The notes below the pieces were generated by a model. That model searched no databases. It was not told where the DNA came from and saw only the letters and a program-made list of their open reading frames with translations. Both the position numbers and the translations under genes were made by a program. Of a stretch of 64,000 nt of DNA, positions 10,079 through 19,512 are shown piece by piece. This stretch comes from Flavobacterium sp. 9R (GTDB lineage: Bacteria; Bacteroidota; Bacteroidia; Flavobacteriales; Flavobacteriaceae), in the NCBI RefSeq assembly GCF_902506345.1, contig NZ_LR733428.1, forward strand, positions 17,555 through 81,554, given 5' to 3'. How positions within the stretch are numbered: the first letter of the stretch is position 1; each line of letters starts with the position of its first letter.

Positions 10079-10100
10079 TTTCACAATACTTTGATATTTA

Positions 10101-10129
10101 AAAACGCTAACTTCGGTTAGCGTTTTTTT
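10101..10129 (+). terminator. Rho-independent terminator after the propeller gene
   Basis: An 11-base stem (AAAACGCTAAC / GTTAGCGTTTT) closed by a stable TTCG tetraloop and followed by a T run. The same stem recurs after the fic gene at 11132-11163. Confidence 0.9.
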
Positions 10130-10172
10130 ATTATCGGATGGGTAAATATTTTTATTTATCCGATATTAGTTG

Positions 10173-10180
10173 TATTTTTG
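10173..10180 (+). promoter_or_regulatory. Candidate -7 element of fic
   Basis: TATTTTTG matches TAnnTTTG and lies only seven bases before the ATG at 10188. If it is used, the transcript would begin at or very near the start codon (leaderless or nearly so). No clear -33 TTG is seen. Confidence 0.35.
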
Positions 10181-10187
10181 TGGGGTT

Positions 10188-11141
10188 ATGTGGAAAATAG
10201 ATTTAGGATATCGCGAAGAATTTCAATCAACTTTTGAACGATTGTACCAAAAAAAACAAGATTTGCAAAACAGCAGACCCTTGCCTACTATCGCTTTGAA
10301 TAAAATAAAAGAAAGTTTATCCATAGAATGGACCTACAATTCCAATAGTATAGAAGGAAACACCTTAACATTAAGAGAAACCCAAATGGTTTTGCAAGAA
10401 GGCATCACTATAAAAGGGATTTCTTTAAGAGAACATTTCGAAGCACACAATCACGACAAAGCCATTGATTACCTTTTTTCGATAATCAATGAGAACTATG
10501 TATTGCGAAGTATTGATATATTATCGTTACACGGTTTGGTATTACGCTCGATTGAAGATGATTTTGCAGGTAGATTACGTAATGGAGGTGTCCGTATTTC
10601 GGGAGCCAATTTTATTCCACCCAATGCGAATAAAGTTTCGGATTTACTAGATGAATTGATTGACTTCATTAACACCAACCCTTTACATCTAAACGATATT
10701 GAGTTGGCTACTATTTTTCATCATAAATTAGTTTGGATTCATCCTTTTTTTGATGGCAATGGAAGAACGGTTCGTTTAAGTATGAATTTGTTATTGATGC
10801 GATGTGGTTTTCCACCAGCAATTATTCTCAAGAACGATAGAAAAAAATACTATGAAGCCCTCAATCAAGCTAATAATGGTAACTATCAAAAATTAATACT
10901 CTTGATGAGTCAAGCACTTGAGCGAAGTTTGAATATTTACCTAAATGCTATGCCTGATAGTAACAACGACTTTCAGACAATAGCTAATATTGTTAGTGAA
11001 CCAAGTAGCCCTTACGGACAAGAATATGTTAGTTTATTAGCTCGAACGGGAAAAATAGACGCCTACAAAGAAGGGCGAAATTGGTACACCACCAAAGAGG
11101 CCATTGAAGCCTATATCAGTACCAGAAAAAGAAAACGCTAA
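10188..11141 (+). CDS. Fic family protein with N-terminal inhibitory motif
   Basis: A 317-residue Fic-domain protein, predicted to transfer AMP (or a related group) from a nucleotide onto hydroxyl side chains of target proteins. The active-site loop HPFFDGNGRT starts at H185 and is intact. The inhibitory helix motif [S/T]xxxE[G/N] is present as S52-N-S-I-E56-G57, ahead of the Fic core. This makes it a class II, self-inhibited Fic protein that needs no separate antitoxin. The C-terminal ~60 residues look like a small DNA-binding or excisionase-like winged helix (TGKIDAYKEGRNWYTTKEA). The ATG at 10188 is preferred to an upstream TTG at 10170. The stop codon lies inside the terminator stem. Confidence 0.88.
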   Translation: MWKIDLGYREEFQSTFERLYQKKQDLQNSRPLPTIALNKIKESLSIEWTYNSNSIEGNTLTLRETQMVLQEGITIKGISLREHFEAHNHDKAIDYLFSIINENYVLRSIDILSLHGLVLRSIEDDFAGRLRNGGVRISGANFIPPNANKVSDLLDELIDFINTNPLHLNDIELATIFHHKLVWIHPFFDGNGRTVRLSMNLLLMRCGFPPAIILKNDRKKYYEALNQANNGNYQKLILLMSQALERSLNIYLNAMPDSNNDFQTIANIVSEPSSPYGQEYVSLLARTGKIDAYKEGRNWYTTKEAIEAYISTRKRKR

Positions 11142-11163
11142 CCCAAAAAGTTAGCGTTTTTTT
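11132..11163 (+). terminator. Rho-independent terminator overlapping the fic stop codon
   Basis: The stem AAAACGCTAAC / GTTAGCGTTTT with a 7-base loop and T run uses the last coding bases and the TAA of fic as its left arm. The stem is the same as the terminator in front of fic. Confidence 0.85.
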
Positions 11164-11222
11164 GTATCCCTTTTTTAACACAATCTTCGATAGTGTTCTA
11201 CCAAAAGAATAAATCAAAATAG

Positions 11223-11230
11223 TAACTTTG
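11223..11230 (+). promoter_or_regulatory. Candidate -7 element of uvrA
   Basis: TAACTTTG matches the TAnnTTTG consensus, 29 bases before the uvrA start. No convincing -33 TTG was found at the right spacing. Confidence 0.4.
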
Positions 11231-11259
11231 CTTCCGACCTATTCGGAATTTGCAAAATT

Positions 11260-14094
11260 ATGCTAGATACAAACAATACTATTGAAGTTCAAGGCGCTCG
11301 CGTTCACAACCTAAAAAACATCGACATTGCTATTCCTAGAGAAAAACTCGTTGTCATAACAGGACTTTCGGGTTCGGGAAAATCGTCTTTGGCATTCGAC
11401 ACTATTTATGCCGAAGGACAACGTCGCTATGTAGAAACATTTTCGGCTTATGCCCGACAATTTTTAGGAGGATTAGAACGTCCAGATGTTGATAAAATCG
11501 ATGGTCTTTCGCCTGTGATTGCTATTGAACAAAAAACGACTAGCAAAAGCCCGCGTTCTACCGTGGGAACAATTACTGAAATATACGATTTCTTGCGTTT
11601 GTTATATGCGCGTGGTGCTGATGCCTATAGTTATAATACGGGAGAAAAAATGGTTTCCTACTCTGATGAGCAAATCAAAGAATTAATCATTCAGGATTTT
11701 AATGGAAAAAGAATCAATATTTTGGCTCCAATCATTCGAGCGAGAAAAGGACATTATGCCGAACTCTTCCAACAAATTACCAAACAAGGTTTTCTAAAAG
11801 TAAGAGTAAATGGAGAAATTGTAGACATTACTCCCGGAATGAAACTCGACCGTTACAAAACACACGATATAGAAATTGTAGTGGATAGAATTGTTGTTGA
11901 TACTTCTGATGACATACAAAAACGTTTGTCCGAAAGTATCAACACTGCTATGCATCACGGTGAAAATGTATTGATGATTTTGAATCAGGATACGAATGAG
12001 GTACGCTTTTTTAGTCGTAATTTGATGTGTCCAACTACTGGAATTTCGTATCAAAATCCTGAACCCAATTTGTTTTCTTTCAACTCACCAAAAGGAGCTT
12101 GCGAACACTGTAATGGATTAGGGACTATTAATGAAATCAATACCAAAAAAATCATTCCCAATCCAAAATTATCTATCAAAGCAGGTGGTTTTGCTCCGCT
12201 TGGAGAATACAAGTCGTCTTGGATTTTTAAGCAGCTTGAAACTATTGGAGAAAAATTTAATTTTAAAATAACGGACCCCATCGAAAAAATTCCTCCAGAA
12301 GCTATTGAAATGATTTTGAATGGTGGTAAAGAAAAATTTGCTGTTCAATCCAAGGATTTGGGCGTCACGAGAGAGTACAAAATTGATTTTGAAGGCATTT
12401 CACATTTCATCAAAAACCAACACGATGAAAGCGGCTCTACTGCTATCAAGCGTTGGGCTAAAGAATTTATGGACGAAATTGCTTGTCCAGTTTGCGAAGG
12501 TTCTCGCCTTAAAAAAGAAGCTAATTATTTTAGAGTAAACGAAAAGAATATTTCTGAATTGTGCACTATGGACATTTCAGATTTGACGGCTTGGTTTTTG
12601 GATTTAGAAAATCATTTGACCGATAAACAAAAACGAATTGCAACAGAAGTCATCAAGGAAATCAAAGACAGATTAGCGTTTTTGATGAATGTTGGTTTAA
12701 ATTATTTGGCGTTGAGCCGAAGTTCTAAATCACTTTCGGGTGGTGAAGCACAGCGCATTCGTTTGGCTACCCAAATTGGCTCGCAATTGGTTGGTGTGCT
12801 TTATATTTTAGACGAACCGAGTATTGGTTTACATCAGAGAGATAATGAAAAACTAATTCATTCGCTAGAGCAATTGCGTGATATTGGCAATTCCGTTTTG
12901 GTCGTTGAGCACGACAAAGATATGATTGAACGTGCCGATTATGTAATAGATATTGGTCCAAAAGCAGGGAAATATGGAGGCGAAATCATCAGCATTGGTA
13001 CTCCACAAGAAACCTTAGCATCCAATACTATAACTGCACAATATTTGAATGGAAAAATGAAATTTGACATTCCCAAAAAGCGCAGAACTGGCAATGGAAA
13101 GTTCCTTAAATTAACTGGAGCAACGGGAAACAATCTAAAAAATGTTTCTATAGAAATTCCGCTAGGGCAAATGATTTGTGTAACAGGTGTTTCGGGGAGT
13201 GGAAAATCAACTTTAATCAACGAAACCCTCTACCCTATCTTGAATGCTTATTATTTTAACGGGGTCAAAAAACCGCAACCTTATAAAAAGATTGAAGGTT
13301 TGGAACATATCGATAAAGTAATTGATATTGACCAAAGTCCAATTGGAAGAACACCGCGTTCTAATCCTGCGACTTACACTGAGGTTTTTACCGAAATCCG
13401 CAATTTGTTTACGATGACTTCCGAAAGTATGATTCGGGGTTACAAAGCGGGACGTTTTAGTTTTAATGTAAAAGGGGGGCGTTGCGAAACCTGCGAAGGT
13501 TCTGGTGTTCGAACTATCGAAATGAACTTTTTACCTGATGTGTATGTAGAATGCGAAAGCTGTCAGGGCAAACGATTTAATAGAGAAACCCTTGAAATTC
13601 GCTACAAAGGCAAATCGATTTCGGATGTATTGGATATGACTATTGATGAAGCGGTACCGTTTTTCGAAAATATTCCAAAAATATATAGAAAAGTAAAAAC
13701 CTTGCAAGATGTTGGTTTGGGTTACATAACGCTTGGACAACAAAGTACCACGCTTTCTGGTGGTGAAGCACAACGTATTAAACTAGCGGGTGAATTGTCT
13801 AAAAAAGATACAGGAAATACGTTTTATATTTTAGACGAACCTACTACAGGCTTGCATTTTGAGGATATTCGGGTGTTGATGGATGTGATTAATCGATTGG
13901 TGGACAAAGGAAATACCGTTTTGATTATCGAACACAATATGGACGTCATTAAACTCGCCGATTATATCATTGACATTGGTCCCGAAGGCGGAAAAGGTGG
14001 TGGACAGCTTGTAGCCAAAGGAACACCTGAGGAAATCATTAAAGTAAAAAAGAGTTATACAGGAGAATTTTTAAAGAAAGAATTGAAAGTTTAA
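11260..14094 (+). CDS. uvrA: Excinuclease ABC subunit A (UvrA)
   Basis: A 944-residue damage-recognition ATPase of nucleotide excision repair, which works with UvrB and UvrC. It has two ABC ATPase halves: the first Walker [10 protein letters not shown] is near residue 35, the second GVSGSGKST near residue 645, and there are two signature/Walker B sets ([12 protein letters not shown] with [12 protein letters not shown], and [12 protein letters not shown] with [12 protein letters not shown]). The zinc-finger cysteine pairs are present (CEHC and CPVC; later CETC and CESC 19 residues apart). The length is normal. The last 20 codons are duplicated downstream at 18341-18409, so the native 3' end appears to have been replaced when the McrBC-like module entered. 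The C-terminus here reads KKELKV. Confidence 0.97.
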   Translation: MLDTNNTIEVQGARVHNLKNIDIAIPREKLVVITGLSGSGKSSLAFDTIYAEGQRRYVETFSAYARQFLGGLERPDVDKIDGLSPVIAIEQKTTSKSPRSTVGTITEIYDFLRLLYARGADAYSYNTGEKMVSYSDEQIKELIIQDFNGKRINILAPIIRARKGHYAELFQQITKQGFLKVRVNGEIVDITPGMKLDRYKTHDIEIVVDRIVVDTSDDIQKRLSESINTAMHHGENVLMILNQDTNEVRFFSRNLMCPTTGISYQNPEPNLFSFNSPKGACEHCNGLGTINEINTKKIIPNPKLSIKAGGFAPLGEYKSSWIFKQLETIGEKFNFKITDPIEKIPPEAIEMILNGGKEKFAVQSKDLGVTREYKIDFEGISHFIKNQHDESGSTAIKRWAKEFMDEIACPVCEGSRLKKEANYFRVNEKNISELCTMDISDLTAWFLDLENHLTDKQKRIATEVIKEIKDRLAFLMNVGLNYLALSRSSKSLSGGEAQRIRLATQIGSQLVGVLYILDEPSIGLHQRDNEKLIHSLEQLRDIGNSVLVVEHDKDMIERADYVIDIGPKAGKYGGEIISIGTPQETLASNTITAQYLNGKMKFDIPKKRRTGNGKFLKLTGATGNNLKNVSIEIPLGQMICVTGVSGSGKSTLINETLYPILNAYYFNGVKKPQPYKKIEGLEHIDKVIDIDQSPIGRTPRSNPATYTEVFTEIRNLFTMTSESMIRGYKAGRFSFNVKGGRCETCEGSGVRTIEMNFLPDVYVECESCQGKRFNRETLEIRYKGKSISDVLDMTIDEAVPFFENIPKIYRKVKTLQDVGLGYITLGQQSTTLSGGEAQRIKLAGELSKKDTGNTFYILDEPTTGLHFEDIRVLMDVINRLVDKGNTVLIIEHNMDVIKLADYIIDIGPEGGKGGGQLVAKGTPEEIIKVKKSYTGEFLKKELKV

Positions 14095-14130
14095 TTTAAA
14101 AAAATTACTTTTAAAGAAATATAAAATTAA

Positions 14131-16572
14131 ATGAAAATAATAGCAAAAAAAGTTAGACAATTTATAGGTTACAAAAATGGACTAATAAAACCAATATTTA
14201 AAATTGATGATAATCAAAACATATCACCAATTTCTTTGGAAGAATATCCAAATAGTGGACATATTTTTTTTAGTGATTATGAATTATTAGATAATGATAT
14301 AAAAGAAGAAATATTTTTAATGGATAATTGTTTTTTTATATCAGAAGACAATAACTATGAAGATAAAAAAACGGAAAGTGGAGCTTGCAAAAAAAGAATA
14401 AATTACAATACTAGAATAAGTAGTTATTTCAAAAATATTGAGCCTACAAAATTCATTCCTATTTATACAAATAGTTTTTCCATACAAAATAATGAAGTAG
14501 ATTTTCCAGAAAATATAAAAAGTAAAATATTCTTTCTTAAAAACAAGACAAAATTATTTGGTCCCTTTGAAAGAAATGGTAAAGAGCTTAAAGCTATAAA
14601 TTTTAAAGAATTTGAAGAAAATTTTAACGATCAATTATTTTTAAATTTTATTGAAGACTATGAAAGAAAATATGACACTTCAACAATATTTGAGATAATA
14701 CTAGAAGAAGCATCAAACTTCATTTTTTCAGATAATGAAGGTTTTGAGTATCTAGAAGATTTTAAATTTTTTATAGATAGTAAAATTGGCATTGCAATTG
14801 ACTTTACTCCCGTTGCATCACTTCATAAATGGGCTCTAGAAAAACTAGAACAAAGTTCACCAAGTATTTCTCCTTTCTTAAAAGAGATTAAAAACATATC
14901 ATCATCAGCCATTTCTTCTGCTGAAAATCTCAAATGGAAAAAGTATATTGATTATTTAGAAACAATTAAGAATGAAGAAGTTGAGATTGAAAATTTAGTT
15001 AAGTTATTATTTAACAAAAAATTCATTAAGGAAACAATTGATACTTCTGAAATAGAGAAATTAAATAAAAAAATAGAAAATATTGAGAATGATTTAAAAC
15101 TAAAAGATAATGCAAATTTAGCTTTAATTGACGCAAATAGAACTTTAAAAGATAAACTCAAAGAAGAAAAAAGTAAGGTAAAAGAAAATAGTAAAGTAGA
15201 TGCTATTCGCTTTCCAAACCTTTTCAAAGTTTTAGATATTGAAAATGAAATTAATGAAATTGAAAAAATTTTAATTGAAAAAATAACTTCTTCAAATCTA
15301 AAAAAGGAAAACGAAAGGCTCTCTGTAAGAATAGAGATATTAGACGAGGAAATCAAAAAGAAGCAAGAAGAATTAAGAGGAGTTGAAGATTCTGTAAAAA
15401 AGATTAAAGATATATTTGACAGAACAGCATCTGAACATACTGCAAAATTACAAGAAGCTAAAACGTACAACGACTTACTAAATGGTATTGAAATCTTGCC
15501 AAACAAGGATAAAAAAAAGGTTTCAGAAATAATAAAAGCAAACATAATTTCATTGAATCCTGATATAACTGCAAAAAAATACATCCTTGAAATTAAAGAA
15601 AGATTGTCAAGTCAAGGGAGGGAATATTCTTTTAACGATGTTGCAAATATAATAATTACAATCAACCAAACATTTATAACCATTATAGCTGGTGCTCCTG
15701 GAGTTGGCAAAACTTCATTGGTTGAAAAATTATCAAAAAGTTATGGACTAAACGAAGATTATGGTTATCTGGAAATTGCTTGTGCAAAAGGATGGACATC
15801 TTCAAAAGATTTGATTGGTTTTTTTAATCCGTTAACTAATAAATTCCAACCAGCCAAAACCAAATTAAGAGAAGCTTTAAAAAAATCCGAAGAAAATCCA
15901 AATGCTCCTTATCTTGTTCTGCTCGACGAAGCTAACTTGAGTCCAATTGAGCATTATTGGTCTGATTTTATTAAGCTTGCCGATAGCAATTATTCACGAA
16001 AAATAAAAATTTCAGATGATGAAGAAATTCAGTTTGGAGATGGTTTTAGATTTGTTGCAACCATAAATCACGACTACACGACGGAAGCACTTTCAAACAG
16101 ATTGATAGATAGAGCTGCAATAATACAATTAGATAAAACAAATATTATTACTGATGATTCAACAATCAACATTGATTCAATTTGTAATTTTAAAGAAGTA
16201 GAAAATATTTTTACGGAAACACAAAAATGGCAAACAGAAGAAACATTAATTAAAGATACATTCAATAAAATAAAAGAAAGATTAGAATCTAATCATACTA
16301 TCTTAATTAGTCCACGAAAAGAAATTGCAATTTATAAGTATTGTAAAGTTGCTACTGGCTTATTAGAAGGCAATAGTTATGTTGCACTTGATTATGCCAT
16401 ATGTCAACACATTCTCCCATTAATTAACGGGAGGGGAGAATCGTTTCAAAAGTTACTAGAAGGTTTGAAAAGTGATTTGAATGATAAAGGAATGACCAAA
16501 TCAGAAAAATTATTGACCAAAATAATTGAAAGAGGCAAAGTGTTAAAACACTTCAGATACATTTACTATTAA
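14131..16572 (+). CDS. McrB-like coiled-coil AAA+ NTPase of a type IV-like restriction system
   Basis: An 813-residue protein. Residues 1-300 are an unrecognised, acidic and Phe/Asn-rich N-terminal region with no known modified-base reader visible by eye. Residues ~308-460 are strongly heptad-like and charged, predicting a long coiled coil in two stretches. Residues ~490-800 are an AAA+ motor of the AAA_5/McrB type: Walker A GAPGVGKT at 521-528, Walker B LVLLDEAN with D599-E600, and a sensor-like TINHDY with N646. The latter stands where classical McrB has the GTP-specifying MNxxD, so GTP versus ATP use is open. It is followed after 10 bases by its nuclease partner. The layout recalls the coiled-coil nuclease tandem (CoCoNuT) branch of McrBC systems. 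Its AT content is far higher than that of uvrA. Confidence 0.78.
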   Translation: MKIIAKKVRQFIGYKNGLIKPIFKIDDNQNISPISLEEYPNSGHIFFSDYELLDNDIKEEIFLMDNCFFISEDNNYEDKKTESGACKKRINYNTRISSYFKNIEPTKFIPIYTNSFSIQNNEVDFPENIKSKIFFLKNKTKLFGPFERNGKELKAINFKEFEENFNDQLFLNFIEDYERKYDTSTIFEIILEEASNFIFSDNEGFEYLEDFKFFIDSKIGIAIDFTPVASLHKWALEKLEQSSPSISPFLKEIKNISSSAISSAENLKWKKYIDYLETIKNEEVEIENLVKLLFNKKFIKETIDTSEIEKLNKKIENIENDLKLKDNANLALIDANRTLKDKLKEEKSKVKENSKVDAIRFPNLFKVLDIENEINEIEKILIEKITSSNLKKENERLSVRIEILDEEIKKKQEELRGVEDSVKKIKDIFDRTASEHTAKLQEAKTYNDLLNGIEILPNKDKKKVSEIIKANIISLNPDITAKKYILEIKERLSSQGREYSFNDVANIIITINQTFITIIAGAPGVGKTSLVEKLSKSYGLNEDYGYLEIACAKGWTSSKDLIGFFNPLTNKFQPAKTKLREALKKSEENPNAPYLVLLDEANLSPIEHYWSDFIKLADSNYSRKIKISDDEEIQFGDGFRFVATINHDYTTEALSNRLIDRAAIIQLDKTNIITDDSTINIDSICNFKEVENIFTETQKWQTEETLIKDTFNKIKERLESNHTILISPRKEIAIYKYCKVATGLLEGNSYVALDYAICQHILPLINGRGESFQKLLEGLKSDLNDKGMTKSEKLLTKIIERGKVLKHFRYIYY

Positions 16573-16582
16573 TCGTTAATTT

Positions 16583-18304
16583 ATGATGAATTGTATTTTA
16601 CATTGCTTAAAAAACAATCAAAATCAAAACTTTGAGTTAAACCAAGGTGACTGTATCGATGAAACTGATAATTTTTCTTTTTACTTAGAAAGTGATTCCG
16701 ATTGTGGTGACGTAAGAATTGACATCACAGATATACCTTTTAAACTTAATAGGCTGACTGAAATTAAACATAAATATATTTATGTACTTGATTACAATTC
16801 TCTTCAAGATTATTTTCAAAGCCAAAAATTTAGAATTGATAGTTATAGTAAAGAAATTTATTGTAGTGCACTCCAAAAAAAAATCTGGTTTTATAGATTA
16901 TTTGTTAACTATCCTATTGGTCGCTGCGACATTCTGTTAATTGAGAATACAACCGAAAGAATAATACAATCTTTTAGTTTGAATATTAATTCATCAAAAA
17001 TAAATGAGATAGAGTTCGATTCGTTAGTTAAATATATTGAATCAAAAAGAACAAAAATATGGACAAAACATTCCTTATTAAAGCATACAGCAGCTCCATT
17101 GAATGCAGATGATAAAATAGAATGGCTACTTAATTTTTGCGAAAATTTTGTTAATGATTTAAAAAACGAACATCTTCATTTTTTTAGTTTCGATAAAATT
17201 AAAATTATCAAGCAAAAAAATGAAATTGTAAACTATACAGCAGAAATAAATATATCAGATGAATCATTATTTTGGCTAATAAATAACTTAGACACTTTAT
17301 ATCCATCCACATCCTACGATGTAAATAAAATAATAATAAATAATAGACTCTTTGCTCCTTTAGAAATACTCTCAAATGAACTTGAAGAAAGTACTGACAC
17401 AAACGAAAATCAAATAATACACGGTTTTTTAACTGAGTTAAAACTTTTCTTAAATCAAATTAAAGACTCTTTTGAAGAGAATATTAAAAATTGTTCCAAA
17501 GTTACTTTCGACGGTCGCTTAAATTTCTATTCTTACAAAAGAAGTCTAAAACGTTTGCAAGACATAATTGAAAACATAATTGAAGTTAAATTTTATTTAG
17601 ACAGATATATACCTGTAACTAATGAAACTTTAGATTTTATCAATACCAACAAAATAGAATCTAAAGAACATTATAATTTTGTATACAAAAAGCTAATTGA
17701 ATGGTTACTTTATAAAAACGCTACCTATTCTAAAGATAAAAAACTATTCAAAGGAATAAACAGAATGGATCAACTATTTGAAAAAGCTTGTTTTTACAAG
17801 TTAATAGATTCTTTCATAAATTTAGAATATGAAGCTGAAGAAATTAGTCGAAATGAAGATGGGTTCCCTAATAAAATTAAATTATTTAAAAAAGGTATTG
17901 TTCATTATTTGTATTTTGAAACAATACCAAACAAACTTACAACAGTCCGAAATAATTCTGGAAAGTTAAAACCTGATTTTACTATTGAATTGGAGAATGG
18001 TAAATTCATAATTATTGATGCAAAATACAAGAAATTAGACATCATTAATAGATTTGATTATCCTGATTTAACATTAAAATATCTTCACGGTATAGGAAAT
18101 AAATCTGGTGGTTTTTTCAATCCTTTAGGATTATTTGTATTATATCCAGGAATCGAAGATTCAATAGAGTTTTATCAAAATAAGGAATATGATTTAGATA
18201 GCGACAACCCTGTATATCCATCAATTGGTAGTATTGGATTAAACTTTGAAAATGAAAGTCGATTATTAAATAACAGTATTCAGAAACTTCTAGAAGTTAA
18301 TTAA
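16583..18304 (+). CDS. McrC-like DUF2357/PD-(D/E)xK nuclease partner
   Basis: A 573-residue protein, the expected nuclease subunit of the adjoining McrB-like motor. The C-terminal third carries the nuclease core: KLKPDFTIEL with D465, then the strand FIIIDAKYKKLD with D479 and K481, the D-(x)n-D/E-x-K pattern of the PD-(D/E)xK fold. The preceding 450 residues resemble the DUF2357-type beta-rich and helical region of McrC homologues. The gene is as AT-rich as its partner and ends 36 bases before the duplicated uvrA tail. Known McrBC systems cut DNA, and some relatives may cut RNA; the target here cannot be told from sequence. Confidence 0.75.
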   Translation: MMNCILHCLKNNQNQNFELNQGDCIDETDNFSFYLESDSDCGDVRIDITDIPFKLNRLTEIKHKYIYVLDYNSLQDYFQSQKFRIDSYSKEIYCSALQKKIWFYRLFVNYPIGRCDILLIENTTERIIQSFSLNINSSKINEIEFDSLVKYIESKRTKIWTKHSLLKHTAAPLNADDKIEWLLNFCENFVNDLKNEHLHFFSFDKIKIIKQKNEIVNYTAEINISDESLFWLINNLDTLYPSTSYDVNKIIINNRLFAPLEILSNELEESTDTNENQIIHGFLTELKLFLNQIKDSFEENIKNCSKVTFDGRLNFYSYKRSLKRLQDIIENIIEVKFYLDRYIPVTNETLDFINTNKIESKEHYNFVYKKLIEWLLYKNATYSKDKKLFKGINRMDQLFEKACFYKLIDSFINLEYEAEEISRNEDGFPNKIKLFKKGIVHYLYFETIPNKLTTVRNNSGKLKPDFTIELENGKFIIIDAKYKKLDIINRFDYPDLTLKYLHGIGNKSGGFFNPLGLFVLYPGIEDSIEFYQNKEYDLDSDNPVYPSIGSIGLNFENESRLLNNSIQKLLEVN

Positions 18305-18340
18305 TTTAACATAATATTGATTTAAAACTCTAATCAAAGC

Positions 18341-18409
18341 ATACCTGAGGAAATCATTAAAGTAAAAAAGAGCTATACAGGAGAATTTTTGAAAAAAGAA
18401 TTGGTATAA
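18341..18409 (+). pseudogene. Duplicated 3' end of uvrA (insertion footprint)
   Basis: An open stretch of 22 codons plus stop that matches the UvrA C-terminus ([20 protein letters not shown] then V-stop). It matches 14025-14085 over 61 bases with three differences, each silent in the uvrA frame (AGT/AGC, TTA/TTG, AAG/AAA). No start codon or upstream coding sequence remains. It is most simply the original tail of the resident uvrA, pushed away when the McrBC-like module arrived carrying a tail from a related strain. Confidence 0.85.
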
Positions 18410-18490
18410 TTCCCCTCAACAACAGAAAAGAACAAGAACATAATAATAACAGATTTTTATCCGTTGAAAAAATAATAAAATTGAAAGCAT

Positions 18491-19219
18491 ATGAAATTAG
18501 AAGATTTTGATAACGACGAAGACAAAGTGATTCAAGACAAATTGAAACGCAAAACTTGGAATGAAATTCGTACGAATGATAGCTGGGCGATTTTCAAAAT
18601 TATGTCCGAATTCGTAAATGGATACGAAACAATGAGTAGAATTGGGCCTTGTGTGACTATTTTTGGTTCGGCACGTTTAAAACCTGACACCCCTTACTAT
18701 TTATTGGCTGAGAAAATTGCTTATAAAGTTAGCAAAGCTGGTTACGGCATCATCACAGGTGGTGGACCTGGAATTATGGAGGCTGGAAACAAGGGTGCTC
18801 ATTTAGGTGGAGGTACTTCAGTAGGATTGAATATAGAATTGCCTTTTGAACAACATTTCAATCCTTATATTGACCACGATAAGAACCTGAATTTTGACTA
18901 TTTCTTCGTGCGCAAAGTAATGTTTGTGAAATATTCGCAAGGATTTATTGTGATGCCAGGTGGTTTTGGTACAATGGATGAACTATTCGAAGCTATTACA
19001 TTGATTCAGACTAAAAAGATTGGAAAGTTCCCAATCATTTTGGTAGGAACTAGTTTCTGGTCGGGTTTGATAGATTGGATTAAAAGTGTATTGGTGGAAA
19101 GAGAACATACCATTAGCGAAGATGATTTGGACTTATTCAAACTCGTGGATACCGAAGATGAAGTCCTAGATGTATTGGATAAGTTTTATAAGAAGTATGA
19201 TTTGAGTCCAAATTTTTAA
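18491..19219 (+). CDS. LOG family (TIGR00730) Rossmann-fold nucleotide hydrolase
   Basis: A 242-residue protein of the LOG/lysine-decarboxylase-like family, predicted to release the base from nucleoside 5'-monophosphates (cytokinin-activating type in plants). The diagnostic PGGFGTMDE motif is at residues 156-164, and GGGPGIMEAGNKGA near residue 93 forms the phosphate loop. The family is often misnamed lysine decarboxylase, an activity these motifs do not support. Its natural substrate in Bacteroidota is not established. It stands just after the uvrA tail footprint and has its own terminator. Confidence 0.85.
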   Translation: MKLEDFDNDEDKVIQDKLKRKTWNEIRTNDSWAIFKIMSEFVNGYETMSRIGPCVTIFGSARLKPDTPYYLLAEKIAYKVSKAGYGIITGGGPGIMEAGNKGAHLGGGTSVGLNIELPFEQHFNPYIDHDKNLNFDYFFVRKVMFVKYSQGFIVMPGGFGTMDELFEAITLIQTKKIGKFPIILVGTSFWSGLIDWIKSVLVEREHTISEDDLDLFKLVDTEDEVLDVLDKFYKKYDLSPNF

Positions 19220-19222
19220 TAG

Positions 19223-19252
19223 AAAAACTGTCCTGTCGGACAGTTTTTTTTT
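19223..19252 (+). terminator. Rho-independent terminator after the LOG gene
   Basis: Stem AAAAACTGTCC / GGACAGTTTTT with a TGTC loop, followed by an uninterrupted T run. Confidence 0.9.
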
Positions 19253-19350
19253 ACAATTAGTAGTTCGTTTCAAGGAGAATATGTATTTTTATGTGGAAGA
19301 GTTAGATTTTTGTTTTGAAATGAAACCAAGAAAGCTAAATGTTTATCTTT

Positions 19351-19417
19351 AGCCCCGATAGTAGCGGCATCCTTTGTTTTTTTCTTTAAAAAAACAAAGA
19401 TATAGCGGATAGCGGGA
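19351..19417 (+). repeat. Dispersed flavobacterial hairpin repeat, copy A
   Basis: It starts AGCCCCGATAG, contains GCGGCATCCTTTG, has a T-rich/A-rich hairpin (CTTTGTTTTTTT against AAAAAAACAAAG), and ends AGCGGATAGCGGGAC. Copies B (45455-45523) and C (51835-51914, opposite strand) share the same outer and inner blocks. It resembles the structured element known as the Flavo-1 motif, but that identity is from memory and was not checked. Confidence 0.7.
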
Positions 19418-19512
19418 CGTTGTTTCCTGAAAAGCCTATTCTTTCTGCTTCAAAAAAAAGCAACTCTATTTTAATTGAATGTAAGTTTACCCCTAAATCC
19501 AAAAGCTGTTTG

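Larger units (their letters stand above)
14086..18342 (+). mobile_element. Inserted McrBC-like restriction island at the uvrA 3' end
   Basis: The segment is bounded on the left by the uvrA 3' end (14025-14085) and on the right by a 61-base near-copy of it (18343-18403, three differences, all silent). It contains only the two genes of the McrBC-like module and is visibly more AT-rich than its surroundings. No integrase, transposase or terminal inverted repeat was found inside. The limits and the mechanism (site-specific, or recombination with a relative's uvrA) are inference; the duplication is read directly. Confidence 0.7.

Noticed and set aside
10101-11163. Matching terminator stems around fic as att sites
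   Set aside because: The stem is short, terminator-like and ends in T runs; without an integrase or an empty site it cannot be called an attachment-site pair.
14952-15584. 210-codon minus-strand ORF inside the McrB-like gene
   Set aside because: Its translation is a low-complexity Ser/Phe/Ile-rich shadow of the Lys/Glu-rich coiled coil on the other strand, with no recognisable motif.
14131-18304. Canonical E. coli-type McrBC
   Set aside because: The N-terminal region lacks a recognisable DUF3578-type reader, the MNxxD motif is altered, and long coiled coils are present, so only the broader McrBC-like assignment is supported.
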